Origin: Rhizodiscina lignyota
Lineage: Eukaryota; Ascomycota; Dothideomycetes; Aulographales; Rhizodiscinaceae
Assembly: GCA_010015805.1 (NCBI GenBank)
Contig: ML978137.1
Coordinates: forward strand, 434,001-498,000
Direction: 5' to 3'
Length of the DNA: 64,000 nucleotides
Shown: positions 24,349-34,023 of the stretch, in pieces
How the letters are laid out: each line of letters opens with the position of its first letter
How positions within the stretch are numbered: the stretch's first letter is position 1
Made by a program: the position numbers and the translations under genes
The notes under the pieces: model-generated
What the model saw: the letters and a program-made list of their open reading frames with translations, nothing else
Told to the model about the DNA's origin: nothing
The model's database searches: none

Positions 24349-25265
24349 TCATCGCACAAAAGCAGTAGATGTGTATATAAGATTTCCTGAGTTCCTCATC
24401 TTTAGAACCCACATACATACGCGACAAGCTTCTCTAGGTACTCGTTCACAGCCTTCCCACGAGAAGGAGATCACCTCGCGAATCGCACCCAGCTCCTTCA
24501 GCACGAGTACGCCGACCTCGACAGTATCTTTAGCCTTGTGCGTCAGCCTACAGCGGCTCTCCGCACGATAATAGGCCTTAACGGCCGCCGTGTACTGACG
24601 AACGCGGCCTGCGTACAGAGCTAACCCACGTTCTCGCCTTCAATAGTAAAGCGCTTCGAGTAGCGCAAGCATACAGGGCCATGAAACGTGAGGTGATTGG
24701 TCGCCGCACGAAGTATCAGATCATGTACGTTCGTAGGTAGGCGTCTTGTAAGGGATCGATAGAGGAGGACCGACGGACCAACTTGATGTAGCTGTCGAAG
24801 TGTCTCTGTATCTAACTGTTTCGTAAGATCGGCGTTCGAGAGTGTAGTCTCCTCACCGTATACTTCAATCGAAATACAGTCTGCAAGGGAGCTACCGATA
24901 TAACACTGTAGGGCAAGCAGAAGACGGGCAACGACGAAATTACCCTCCTCTGCTGCGTGCTCTAGCTGAAGCTGGAGATTCGCTGTAGCCACCGAAGTTG
25001 TGCCTTGCTGGATTTGGATAGGGGATGCCCCATGTGCCTGACAGAGCGTCTGCTGGTTGATATGGTGGAATATCTCACCAACGCTTTTCCCGTAGCGCAA
25101 GCACACAGGGCGAATCAGAGACTCAGGGGCAGTCTCAGAACGCATGGCGATCGGAGTCGCCGGGACAGAAGAAGAGGAAGGCTCTCTGCGGTGTTGGGCA
25201 CATGATGTACCGCAGAGGAAGATACGATGGTCGAGGGTGCCTGTGATACTATAGCTTCACATTTA
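24349..25265 (-). pseudogene. Unrecognised, probably decayed coding sequence
   Basis: The clearest frame runs from ATG 25145 to 24621 (174 residues) and is open for about 120 bases upstream of that ATG. It has protein-like composition, with a PVCLRY motif near both ends (PVCLRYGKSVGE and PVCLRYSKRFTI), a helix-forming middle (LQLELQLEHAAEEGNF-like) and SADLTKQLD-type helices. A second open stretch in another frame lies at about 24349-24650 and contains AVKAYYRAESRCRLTHKAKD, which also looks like genuine protein. No start is seen at the upstream end of the open region, and the parts do not form one continuous gene under usual introns, so I think it is broken or badly diverged. I do not know the family; it could be a relic of a dispersed gene family. 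Confidence 0.4.
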
Positions 25266-25803
25266 ATTCGGACGGATTGAGAATATTCCGAAACGATTGC
25301 CGGCCCTTTCCAAGATTTGGGGAGAGAAAGTCTTGGGTTCCATGTGCTGAGGGCGACCTCGTCGCAGAGCGCCGGTTTGGAAATATGTCCTCAAACGCAA
25401 TTCTACAATAGCATGAGAGCCATATATGCATCAACCGGTGAGCCATTACCCGCTTGAGTACGTACATAGGGGACTTCTTCACTCTCGTTTGGGTAGCATC
25501 AAAGCTTCCTGTCGATATAACCTTGCCTCTCATCTGCGATGCTCCAAGCTCTTGCGCAATCTCTCTCTCCAGCATAGTCACACATCAAGCACGGTATGCA
25601 CACCACACCACAGGGAAAGCACCCGGGTCTCAGCCAGTAAACTCGTTCATTTCTACCGCGCCGGGGGATATCATAAGAACATCGGCAATGACAGCAGCTC
25701 GACTACCATCACATAAGTGGCAGGTCGTGGCCATTCAAATGGCAACCCAAACGCCACGCCAAGCTCAATATACGCAAGGAAATTTTCTTTCATCTCTGCA
25801 TCA
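25266..25803. other. Spacer
   Basis: About 540 bases between the unrecognised decayed gene and the CaaX protein gene. Nothing supported. Confidence 0.45.
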
Positions 25804-28365
25804 TCACATTACTATGCATCTCGCGCCCTTCTTCTTCCTCTTCTCGTCAGCACCCGTCATACCCGTAGACCCCCTTCTACCCTCGTTGTGTACCGCCGGA
25901 CCTCCACTTACGGCGCTTGCAATTGTTGCAAGCCTGCTGAACCGAGGTCTTCCTCTTGATTCAGGAGGGAGTGCTGGCAACGGCCGATTTAGGTCGTACG
26001 ACGGCACACGGTGCGCTCCATGTGCGGTTCTTGGAGGGCCCTCGCCCGTCGATCGGCGCTCCAGCGACGCAATCTGATGCGCGGCGGGGAGAGCGGATGC
26101 GGTGCTGGACGTAGTTGATGGCCGTGTAATAGACTGTTCGGGAACTACAGTGGACTGAACTGGACTGGTCATCGCGGCGGTGCTTGAGGTGACAGCAGGT
26201 ACAAGAGCTGGGGTAGATGCAGACGCTCCTATGGAGCGTCCAATAGATCTTCGTACAGATCTTCGTTCAAATCTCCGTTCAGGCGCTGCTCCTGGAACAG
26301 GCCGCCTTGTTGGAACAGGCACCCTTGCAGGTTCAGCTCCAGGGAGAGGTTGACTAACAGTGGGGTCTACTTCGCGTGTGTATGGTGGAGGTGGAGGCAC
26401 CCAGTTGTCCGCATCGCTCTCATGTGGTATCCAGCGCAGACCGTCCGCACGTCGGTACTCAAGAGGCTGATCTGGAAGAGCTCGTAGATGCCTCCTATTT
26501 GCACCTGACTGCGCCGATATTGTCGCGGCCCGTTGAAGGGAGAATTGGGAGCGTGGTTGTCCCTGCGAGTACGGTTCCTCGAGGACAAGCGCGCCGAAGT
26601 TTGTCTCTGTTTCGTCTGAAGTGATACTTGATAGAGAATGGCGGCGAGTTAGTGATGTTTCTGAAATGTCAGTTGGAGAAAGGAGGGCATTTGGACGGCC
26701 ATGTGTGCCAAGAGACGTAGAGGCACGAGGGATACGTCGAGGATCAGTCGAGTTATTGCTACTTCTACGGCGTTGGGCTTGAGTACGAGAGCGGAGAATG
26801 GTGACCTCACGCTCGAAATCCATCGGATCGTCGCCAAGGGTCTCTTCTGGGAGCTCATCAAAGTTGATGGTCACCTTTCGAGGCCCGGAGCTTGGTCTTG
26901 ATGTGGAGCCGAGATCCATCAAGAGGATGCGTCCACTAGCGGCCGGTTCGATAGCACTCAGGTCTTCATCGACGGGATGAGTAGCACTGGTAGTGAGCGC
27001 AATAAGACGCTTAGATGGTAAGTCCGGACGCTCAGGGCCGAGCCATCGCAGGGTCGTTATGCTTTCGGGCGCGGCATCCTCACCCTTCAGCAGCAGGACA
27101 ACATAAGCCGGCGGCAATGCGCCTGGCTCTTGCCCATCAATTTGAGGTGTCTCACCAGAATCTTCGTTAAACCACGAGAACGGGACTCTGTATATCAAGA
27201 CGTCGCTGCGGCCGGTGAGCTTGGAGGCGATGGCAATCTGCTTGTGATCTGATGAGACAGCCGGAAGTGCCGACTCATAATTCATTTTTCGTGTCGACGG
27301 AGTTAAGTTGAGCACGTCGACTTTTTTCTCCGAGAATCGCTTCATCGTCAGGTCGAAGACACCCCAGGAATCGTTCTCCGCGTTGAACGCAAAGAGTTCG
27401 TTGACTTGGCCTGTCAGCGGATCTGGTAACAGTGCAGCCTGCCTTGCATGTGTCGCTCTTTCTGGAAATAATAGTTGGCTGATCCACGCTTGCTGTGGTG
27501 GAAGTGCCTCCATAATGCCCTCATCTGAAATTGGCCCGTCCAGTCCATTTCCGACGGAGATGATTGTGGTAGGGCGCGTCTTGCGTGTAGTTGACGTTGC
27601 AATCAATGTTCTTCCATCGCCAGAGAACGCCACGTCCGCCATGGGTTCACAGTTTATCTGCCGTCTCTGATTGTCCATTGCGTCCGGCGCAACAGACACG
27701 ATTTCCACGCCTCCCCTGAAGCCTGCTGCAAGGATGGTCGCATCTGGTGATAGAGCGATTGTTGAAATCTCATGTCCGAATATAATTGATCTTTGTTTCA
27801 GGTTACACCAAACACCTTCTTCATTGCTCTCACTAGTGCTGCTATAGACATCGACATTGTGCGGATTTGAGAGAATCGCGATCGTTTGAGGATAGTCCGA
27901 AATGGCCATAGTGATAGGTTTCCGTCGTACTTTAAAGAAGCGACCGGTGACTTGAGGTAGAGATTCCGAGCGTATTATGTACAGTGCTGTCGAAGTATAT
28001 GCTGCGATCCATTGGCCTCTCTGGGATATAGTCAGGCCGAACGATTCGGGGAAAGCAGACGCTGTTGCGGAGGTCGAGATCAGCTCGATGATGGTCGTCT
28101 CGGGCTGCCCGAAGCCTTGTGAAGGGCGTGCAGCTTCGGGGCTCGACATGACGGCCGAGTTGATGCTGGTTCCGGGCGTCGTGTAGGAAGTGTGCGTCGT
28201 CGTAGCCGTCAGATTCGACGAGAAGTGCGCCGAATCGAGTGACGACGTCGCGGTCTGGAGACTCGCTCGCTCGAGGGTTCGATTGTCCGACTTTGCCTCC
28301 TCATCGCGGGTCATCGAAGTGTCGAGCGCGAGTCCGGTGGGTTTCTGACGCGTCTCAGAGCTCAT
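25804..28365 (-). CDS. WD40-like protein with Ser-rich tail and C-terminal CaaX box
   Basis: A single exon of 853 residues from ATG 28365. Residues 1-80 are polar and disordered. About residues 95-480 look like a beta-propeller: repeated hydrophobic strands such as LTISQRGQWIAAYTSTALYI, ITMAISDYPQTIAILSNPHN, ISTIALSPDATILAAGFRGG and DVAFSGDGRTLIATSTT have the S-P-D-x-x-x-L-A-x-G rhythm of WD repeats. Residues 500-835 are Ser/Pro/Arg-rich and unstructured, with PPPPPY (possible SH3 or WW ligand) and PLPALPPESRGRPRFSRL. The last residues are KRKKKGARCIVM: a polybasic run followed by a CaaX box, a prenylation and membrane-targeting signal. It resembles a mould-specific family that I believe is catalogued as DUF7165; that name is uncertain. 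Molecular role unknown. Confidence 0.85.
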   Translation of the reverse strand: MSSETRQKPTGLALDTSMTRDEEAKSDNRTLERASLQTATSSLDSAHFSSNLTATTTHTSYTTPGTSINSAVMSSPEAARPSQGFGQPETTIIELISTSATASAFPESFGLTISQRGQWIAAYTSTALYIIRSESLPQVTGRFFKVRRKPITMAISDYPQTIAILSNPHNVDVYSSTSESNEEGVWCNLKQRSIIFGHEISTIALSPDATILAAGFRGGVEIVSVAPDAMDNQRRQINCEPMADVAFSGDGRTLIATSTTRKTRPTTIISVGNGLDGPISDEGIMEALPPQQAWISQLLFPERATHARQAALLPDPLTGQVNELFAFNAENDSWGVFDLTMKRFSEKKVDVLNLTPSTRKMNYESALPAVSSDHKQIAIASKLTGRSDVLIYRVPFSWFNEDSGETPQIDGQEPGALPPAYVVLLLKGEDAAPESITTLRWLGPERPDLPSKRLIALTTSATHPVDEDLSAIEPAASGRILLMDLGSTSRPSSGPRKVTINFDELPEETLGDDPMDFEREVTILRSRTQAQRRRSSNNSTDPRRIPRASTSLGTHGRPNALLSPTDISETSLTRRHSLSSITSDETETNFGALVLEEPYSQGQPRSQFSLQRAATISAQSGANRRHLRALPDQPLEYRRADGLRWIPHESDADNWVPPPPPYTREVDPTVSQPLPGAEPARVPVPTRRPVPGAAPERRFERRSVRRSIGRSIGASASTPALVPAVTSSTAAMTSPVQSTVVPEQSITRPSTTSSTASALPAAHQIASLERRSTGEGPPRTAHGAHRVPSYDLNRPLPALPPESRGRPRFSRLATIASAVSGGPAVHNEGRRGSTGMTGADEKRKKKGARCIVM

Positions 28366-29582
28366 CGCGCTGGAGGGACGGCTGAAGGGAGGTCGAGGAG
28401 AGGCTGGTAGCGGCGAGTGCTGGAGAGCTCATCGGTTCTTCAAATGACAGCTTCATGATACCTGCTGAGTAGGTTCCATGGCGAGTTTCAGGAAGTGTAT
28501 CGATATGGAAGCTGAAAAACTCCGCCGCCTCCACAAAAGCGGCCCGCAAGCTTAAATGGTGGTGGTGGTTGCGCGGCTGGCTAGAAGGGGTTCAAAAGAA
28601 AGCAGGACTCCTTAGACGTCGGTGGCACAGGGGTGGGGCAGGCGAGTGCAGGTGGTTATATTTGGTTCATCAGATCAGGTACCCGAAACTTTTACCACCT
28701 ATCTACGCGCTTTCTCCGCTCTGTTTCCTCCCTCTCAAAAAGCCACGTTGTCCATCGAAAGTGAAGCGGAGCTGGAGCATTGCTCTCTTGCACATACAAC
28801 CACTCGCAGGCCAGCAGCGACCCACTTGCTTCGCCCACCTCGTATTCGCAGGCATGCATTTCACCTTCTAGAACGAACAGCTCACTCCGCCATCCGAAGT
28901 TGACCGAAGGAAAACAGTACTCCACGATGGCCGGCCACCACCTTCAGCCTGTATATAGAACTTGGAGATCCCAGGTGGTCACGGAATCTCGCGACGCATC
29001 GAGTATGAAGTTCTGCAACTCCTGGCGGTACCTGTAACGTATCAAGGGCCCGTTGCCGCTTCGAGGACATCGACCGCCGGCAGAATGGCCTGCTTATTCT
29101 GCTACACATCAGCGCAGAAACCAGGAGAGACCATCGACCTTGGTGTGCATTTTGATATTCGAGCGCGTATTTAGGTTGCTCGATGCAGTCCACAGCCTAT
29201 GATCACTGCGGCATCTGCGCATCTATGCAGGTGGATGTGTACGATTCCACGAATCTGAATGCACGAGGCGGGAATTGCACGGCTGCGGTTCCTTCGGGAC
29301 GACGCTCGCTAAAGGACGCCACAAAGCACTTCAGAGGATCCTGCATATCGAAAACCCAATGACAGGAGTGTGCGAGGCACTCTTGCATATATCCAAGATG
29401 CATCTGAGGAGCGCTCTCCGCGTGAGACTGGAGATAAACATAATTGTGTCCCGCTCTTCATGCTAAAGAGAAGAATAAGTAGAGGAAGACCCGCCTTCAC
29501 GTTATCGGTGTATATTCGTCCCTTTCAACTGTCACTAATCGGTCATCATCTTCCTCGCCCAAAAGCACCGCAGAACGCGGAC
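28366..29582. other. Divergent spacer
   Basis: About 1.2 kb between divergent genes. Around 29230-29400 the plus strand has a short Cys-containing stretch (RGSC...C....C pattern) loosely like the ectodomain of the protein encoded at 31270; it is not open throughout and may be a relic. Nothing else seen. Confidence 0.4.
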
Positions 29583-30090
29583 ATGTCTGGAGGGCTAGGC
29601 GACGATATAAATAATTGTGTAGGTGCGTCAGGGAACACCCTAAACTTCATCGATTTCTCGAACTTCGACCACATGTTACCCATCCACTCGAATTTCCTTT
29701 ACAGTATCGAGCTCAGCATCCGTGCCAGCTACTACAACATCTGCACCCGAGCCTCCTGTCGGCTACCATGCCACCTCGTTTTCCGCAGGAGCAGCAGCAG
29801 GCCTAGGTGTTGGCGTCACGCTTGTTGTACTTTTGATTATAGCTTTTGCTGCATTCCTCATTTGTTGTTGGCGTAAGAGATGCTCACAATCTGGAGCAAA
29901 CGTCAAGAAGGACGATATTGGTGATGACAAGGTTGTCGTTAATAGTCCTACTGGTGTTGATTCCGGAGCGAAAACTCGAACTAGCCGCAGCAAACGAGCC
30001 CTGGGGAATGATGCTCTCAAACGTCGTAAGACGCCTTCATATCCGGATCGAGCTGAATTGGAAGACAGGGAGACTGCCTTCCTGTCGTAA
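29583..30090 (+). CDS. Small single-pass membrane protein
   Basis: Two exons (29583-29622 and 29705-30090, donor GTGCGT, phase 1) give 141 residues. The extracellular part is very short: 13 residues, then a Ser/Thr/Pro stretch (VSSSASVPATTTSAPEPP) that could be O-mannosylated. A membrane helix follows at about residues 41-65 (GLGVGVTLVVLLIIAFAAFL), then ICCWRKR, with two Cys that may be palmitoylated, and a basic cytosolic tail of about 70 residues. The arrangement (S/T-rich stalk, AGAAAG before the helix, basic tail) is that of the fungal Cys-rich-ectodomain/single-TM family seen in the next gene, but the ectodomain is missing. It may be a truncated paralog or a true small protein. Confidence 0.5.
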
Positions 30091-31269
30091 AGGCTGAGAA
30101 GCGAAGAGCTAGGGAGGCGGCGACTAGATTGATCTTTCACGGCTTACATCTCATTCCACGCACGAATTTGATCTGTTCGGTGGATCCTCGAATAGAGAGA
30201 TCTCGAACAAAGTTCTTCAAGAGTTAGAAGGCACTTATCCAATTGGGGTTTCCAAAAGAATGAGAATACCGAGAAGCAGTCTGATCAAGGCCAAGGAGTT
30301 ACATGCCGAAATGCAGAACCCACAAAGGGACTTTTCTGGGGTTGCCGTGGTGGAGCCATGAGATCGAGATCAATGAGAGGAACCTTAGGGTAGCCTGCAT
30401 ACGGATTCTTGCCATTCAGTGTCCAGAAGCCTATGAGAAACGATTTTATAATGCTCGTCCATTCGTAATGAGGAATTGACATAGAAAAAGTGTAACCTCT
30501 GATGTGTGGCAAAGGCTCCTCTCTTCACATGTTGTATACACATGGCCAAGATCACACAGCCCCCAAAGTCACTTCAGAGTTTCCAGGCGGAGATCTAAAT
30601 GTTATTGGGAAGCTCACAGCCCTTTCCGCTGCCAAGGGATCATTTTGATCTGACTCGTGTGGAATTCTCCACTCCGATGACCACTCAGATTCCGCGACCA
30701 ACAAGCTCTGCGTTCAGCTTCACAACCCCGGGCCTTTCGACGGTTGGCTCTCGCCTCGAAAATACCACCCTACGCTTTGCTTCGCATTTACTTCAATCAG
30801 GCAGGTAACACTGCTGAAAATCTCCATTGACTGTGAACCGTTAAAGATTAACTTTTACTGTTACAAACGATCGCCAATTGCTTCTTATTCCCGTAGGGTG
30901 TGAATCATACCCCTTGCCGAGAAGTGTATTATCTCAGTTGTTCCGACGGCAACACCGCCTTTACATAGGTACATGTGCAGAGAGCGCGAAAGGCAGGCTT
31001 CTATTGCGTCCGCCACGTTCAGACCCCAACAGCGCCTCTTTATTTGTTTGGACGTTCTAAGAACGTGTTTGAGCCGCTCTGGGCTCCACCGAATCGGCGG
31101 CTGAGCCATAAGCCTCTCCAAGAGAGTAAAAGGAAGTAGGAATGCTTTAAATGACCTCATGCGCGCCTCTCGTATTTTCTCAATGTGGTGACTACCGCGA
31201 TTTCTGTTCTCCTAGTTTATCGGTAATTCTAGTCGCTATCTAGTCGCTTTCTAGCCTCTTTGCATCACC
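30091..31269. other. Spacer between two membrane protein genes
   Basis: About 1.2 kb. A short frame near 30677-30806 is Ser/Thr/Pro-rich but has no helix or other support. Nothing further recognised. Confidence 0.4.
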
Positions 31270-32241
31270 ATGAGTTCGAAATGCTACTTCCCCGACAAGA
31301 CCCCAGCACTAGAACATACGCCATGTCCGATAGTCGATGGAGAAGATGCAGCGCCATGTTGTGGACCAGGGCGCGCGTGTCTTTCAAATCGTCTTTGTGG
31401 ATCACCTCAAGGAAATGCGGATCAAGCGATGCTTAGCAGAGGCTCATGTACAGATGCAAGCTGGAATTCGTGGAACTGTCCAAGATACTGCATGGGTGGT
31501 ATGAGCTTCACTGTAACGATTGTTATAGATTCATGGCTGACAACAATTACTGCAGATAATAACAGCGGGTCTGGGGTAGTCCAATGCACCAACGATACAC
31601 TTCCATTATACTGCTGCGTCGACACTGCTACGTATGGTTCAATCTCCGGATGCTGTAACGACACTGCGAATCTGTTTATCGTGAGAGAGGAAGCAAACGA
31701 CCCTAAACCAGCGTCAAACGCCTACTCAACACTATCGGCAGCGAAGTCAGGCTCAACAATAACCGCAACACCGATGTCTCCAAATACTGCGTCTCATGGC
31801 CTTTCATCCGGTGCGCAGATAGGATTGGGAGTCGGTTTAGGAGTCGGTCTCTCGCTTCTCATCTGTATCCTTGGGTTGGTCCTTCAAAGGAGATATTTTA
31901 TGGCTCGCCACAAGGATCCCTCGGTAACTGTCTGGGACGGAATGAGGTATGGTCAAGCGGCCAAGCAGTCCAAAAAGCAGATTGCAGAGCTACCGTCCGA
32001 TTGCATGCGGGTAGAGCTGAAGTCAGAGAGAGATGATGTGGAACTACCGAGCACCAGTGATGAGAGCTTTCCGTCGCCTTTCGGCAATCCCGCAAGACAG
32101 GAGACACGTGGATATCCAGCGCAGAACACGGCACAAATAGAAGGCCCCACTGTTCCTGGAACCGCGATACATATGGAGAGTGTCGGAAGAGGAAGAGGAG
32201 CAACTCAAGGCAGCTATGAGCTTCCAAGTGGATGGATATAG
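31270..32241 (+). CDS. Cys-rich ectodomain, single-pass membrane protein
   Basis: A single exon of 323 residues. Residues 1-145 contain about 16 Cys in a pattern common in mould membrane proteins: CYFPD at the start, CPIVDG, PCCGPGRACLSNRLCG, RGSCTDASWNSWNCPRYC, then QCTND and YCCVDTATYGSISGCCNDT. There is no classical signal peptide, as is usual in this family, in which the Cys-rich N terminus probably crosses the membrane using the later helix. A Ser/Thr stalk precedes the membrane helix at about residues 178-201 (IGLGVGLGVGLSLLICILGL). The cytosolic tail of 120 residues is basic then acidic and ends in polar, disordered sequence. Likely a cell-surface protein of unknown ligand. Confidence 0.75.
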   Translation: MSSKCYFPDKTPALEHTPCPIVDGEDAAPCCGPGRACLSNRLCGSPQGNADQAMLSRGSCTDASWNSWNCPRYCMGGMSFTVTIVIDSWLTTITADNNSGSGVVQCTNDTLPLYCCVDTATYGSISGCCNDTANLFIVREEANDPKPASNAYSTLSAAKSGSTITATPMSPNTASHGLSSGAQIGLGVGLGVGLSLLICILGLVLQRRYFMARHKDPSVTVWDGMRYGQAAKQSKKQIAELPSDCMRVELKSERDDVELPSTSDESFPSPFGNPARQETRGYPAQNTAQIEGPTVPGTAIHMESVGRGRGATQGSYELPSGWI

Positions 32242-32417
32242 CACGGATTCGCAATTATGAATGCTGGTCACTACAGTGTTCTTCGTCCGACGAGGAATCG
32301 TTCGCTCAATTACGCTCGATTTATCCTTATTGGGCTCTTTTGATATGGGAAGCTTCTATCAACACCCAACAAGGATTTTCAACGGAGTCCGCCACGAAAA
32401 GCAGTTCCTCTGTCGAC

Positions 32418-33134
32418 TTATGGTTCGTCAAGCCGGTATCCGCTCCTCAGAGACATCTCGGACTTTCCCATAGCCATATCCTTCGCCCAGTCCACGGCCA
32501 TCCCGCCCCATAACTGCTCCTTCGGTATGATACAGCGGTACCTCTGAAGATCGTCGCGATCTAGCGTGCCTAGCTGAAAATCAATCGGCTTCAAGGTCCA
32601 TCCTGGAGGCAGCACGCCGTGCGCCGTATAGCTCAGACTCGTCCCGCAGCGATTGCAAAACGTGCGCACGCAGTGTCCCGGGCTCGATGCCCAGAAACTC
32701 AGAAACGGCAGCGGCGACTTGCCATAGTGCAATGTCGTGGGCGCGAGCGCGACATCCTCCGCCTTGAACCACTTGCGCTTCGCCTCCGCCTTTTCCCGCG
32801 CTTCAGGCGACTCAAACGCCTCTCCAGGGCCTGATGATGGGCCAGACGCACGGTGCGGATCGTCGTCTGGGTCTGCGCACGAGTACTCGCACCACTCGAT
32901 AGGCTGGATGATCCAGTAGTTGACCATGGAGCCAGTGTGCGTGCGGCAGTCGTTACAGTGGTCCAGACACGTGAACGGGAAGCGGTACTTGGGTTCTTTG
33001 CCAGACTTTGGGTCGTAGGACATGTCGTAGAAGCAGTTCGGACGGTCTTTCAGCGCTGGCACGGAGATGCGGTAGCGGATGGCGTGGCAGCCACAGCCAC
33101 CATGGAGGACGAAAGGGGTCTCAACCCCGGCCAT
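32418..33134 (-). CDS. GFA/CENP-V-type zinc-binding protein
   Basis: A single exon of 238 residues. The frame is open further upstream to 33185, but that position is TTG, so ATG 33134 (MAGVETPFVLHGGCGC) is the start. The fold is that of glutathione-dependent formaldehyde-activating enzyme and CENP-V, which bind structural zinc. Metal ligands: GGCGCHAIRY near residue 13, CLDHCNDCRTHTGS near residue 55, and TFCNRCGTSLSY near residue 165. The second block has an extra residue pair compared with the common CHCxxC. An insert rich in charged residues (about residues 85-120, GPSSGPGEAFESPEAREKAE) separates the blocks. Substrate is unknown; most fungal members are not tested for formaldehyde chemistry. 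Confidence 0.87.
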   Translation of the reverse strand: MAGVETPFVLHGGCGCHAIRYRISVPALKDRPNCFYDMSYDPKSGKEPKYRFPFTCLDHCNDCRTHTGSMVNYWIIQPIEWCEYSCADPDDDPHRASGPSSGPGEAFESPEAREKAEAKRKWFKAEDVALAPTTLHYGKSPLPFLSFWASSPGHCVRTFCNRCGTSLSYTAHGVLPPGWTLKPIDFQLGTLDRDDLQRYRCIIPKEQLWGGMAVDWAKDMAMGKSEMSLRSGYRLDEP

Positions 33135-34023
33135 GCTTTGTATAGAAGCAGAATTGAACTTTGAGATTTGGTTTTCGAACTTCAATTGAGTGATTGATAG
33201 GCTCTGGAAGTTTTATACAGTCTTAAGACTGAGCATTGATGAGGAATCAAATAACTACAATATCTAGAAAGAGCACACCGTTTCCTTAAAGGAACTTATG
33301 CTGAGTGAAACCTACAGTAGATTAGACTTCGAGCAGCTGACCGCTTGTGATCCTATATACGCGGGAGATCCTGTAGGAGGTCACACAGTAGAGGCTACAT
33401 GTAAGCTGACCATCGCAAGTTGATAATGAAGTGGTGATTTGGAGCCCTAATGCAGCAATTCGGCGCGAAGTTCACGCTGGTACCTGGAGAGGGATCTATC
33501 AGATGCTACTTTGAAAGTAGCCGCTGACGGCCAGGGGCCCATTCCAATTCCTCCGAATTTGCCTCCACAAATCATCTAGAGGAACTAAGATGTATCCGGG
33601 GCTCAACTGTCACCGATAACTGTTACGTCGAGGACACTGATGACACATTGCTGAGTCAAGATCTGCAGAAGGAAGAGGGAGGAATTACTTCAAAATAGGC
33701 CGAGTCGGCGACCAAGCAACAGAAAAGAGGCAAACGGATCTCCTGCCAAAAGTAGAGCTCAGTCTTATCTCGGACAGTTATGAATATGGAGAGATCAATT
33801 GCGCCGTCGTCTACCTTCCTAGAATGTACATATACATTTGAGAATAGAAGCCGCTCTAATCATGCTGGTACAATTACAATCAAATTTTCTTCGACCACAG
33901 GAAGTCATACACTTCGGCTCCTCTGCCAATCAACATATTCGCCGTGTGATATATGCATGCGTTCCCAAGTGAACTCCCAGAGCGGAATGGTTCAATATCA
34001 ACAATCCAGCGGGCGTCAACACC
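33135..34023. other. Spacer between GFA protein and TIM50
   Basis: About 890 bases, promoter of the GFA gene and 3' region of TIM50. No gene supported; several small frames are overlapping noise. Confidence 0.45.

Noticed and set aside
25454-26077. 207-codon frame on the plus strand
   Set aside because: It overlaps the strongly coding CaaX protein gene on the other strand and has no domain.
33135-33185. N-terminal extension of the GFA-type protein
   Set aside because: The frame is open but its first codon is TTG; the first ATG is 33134.
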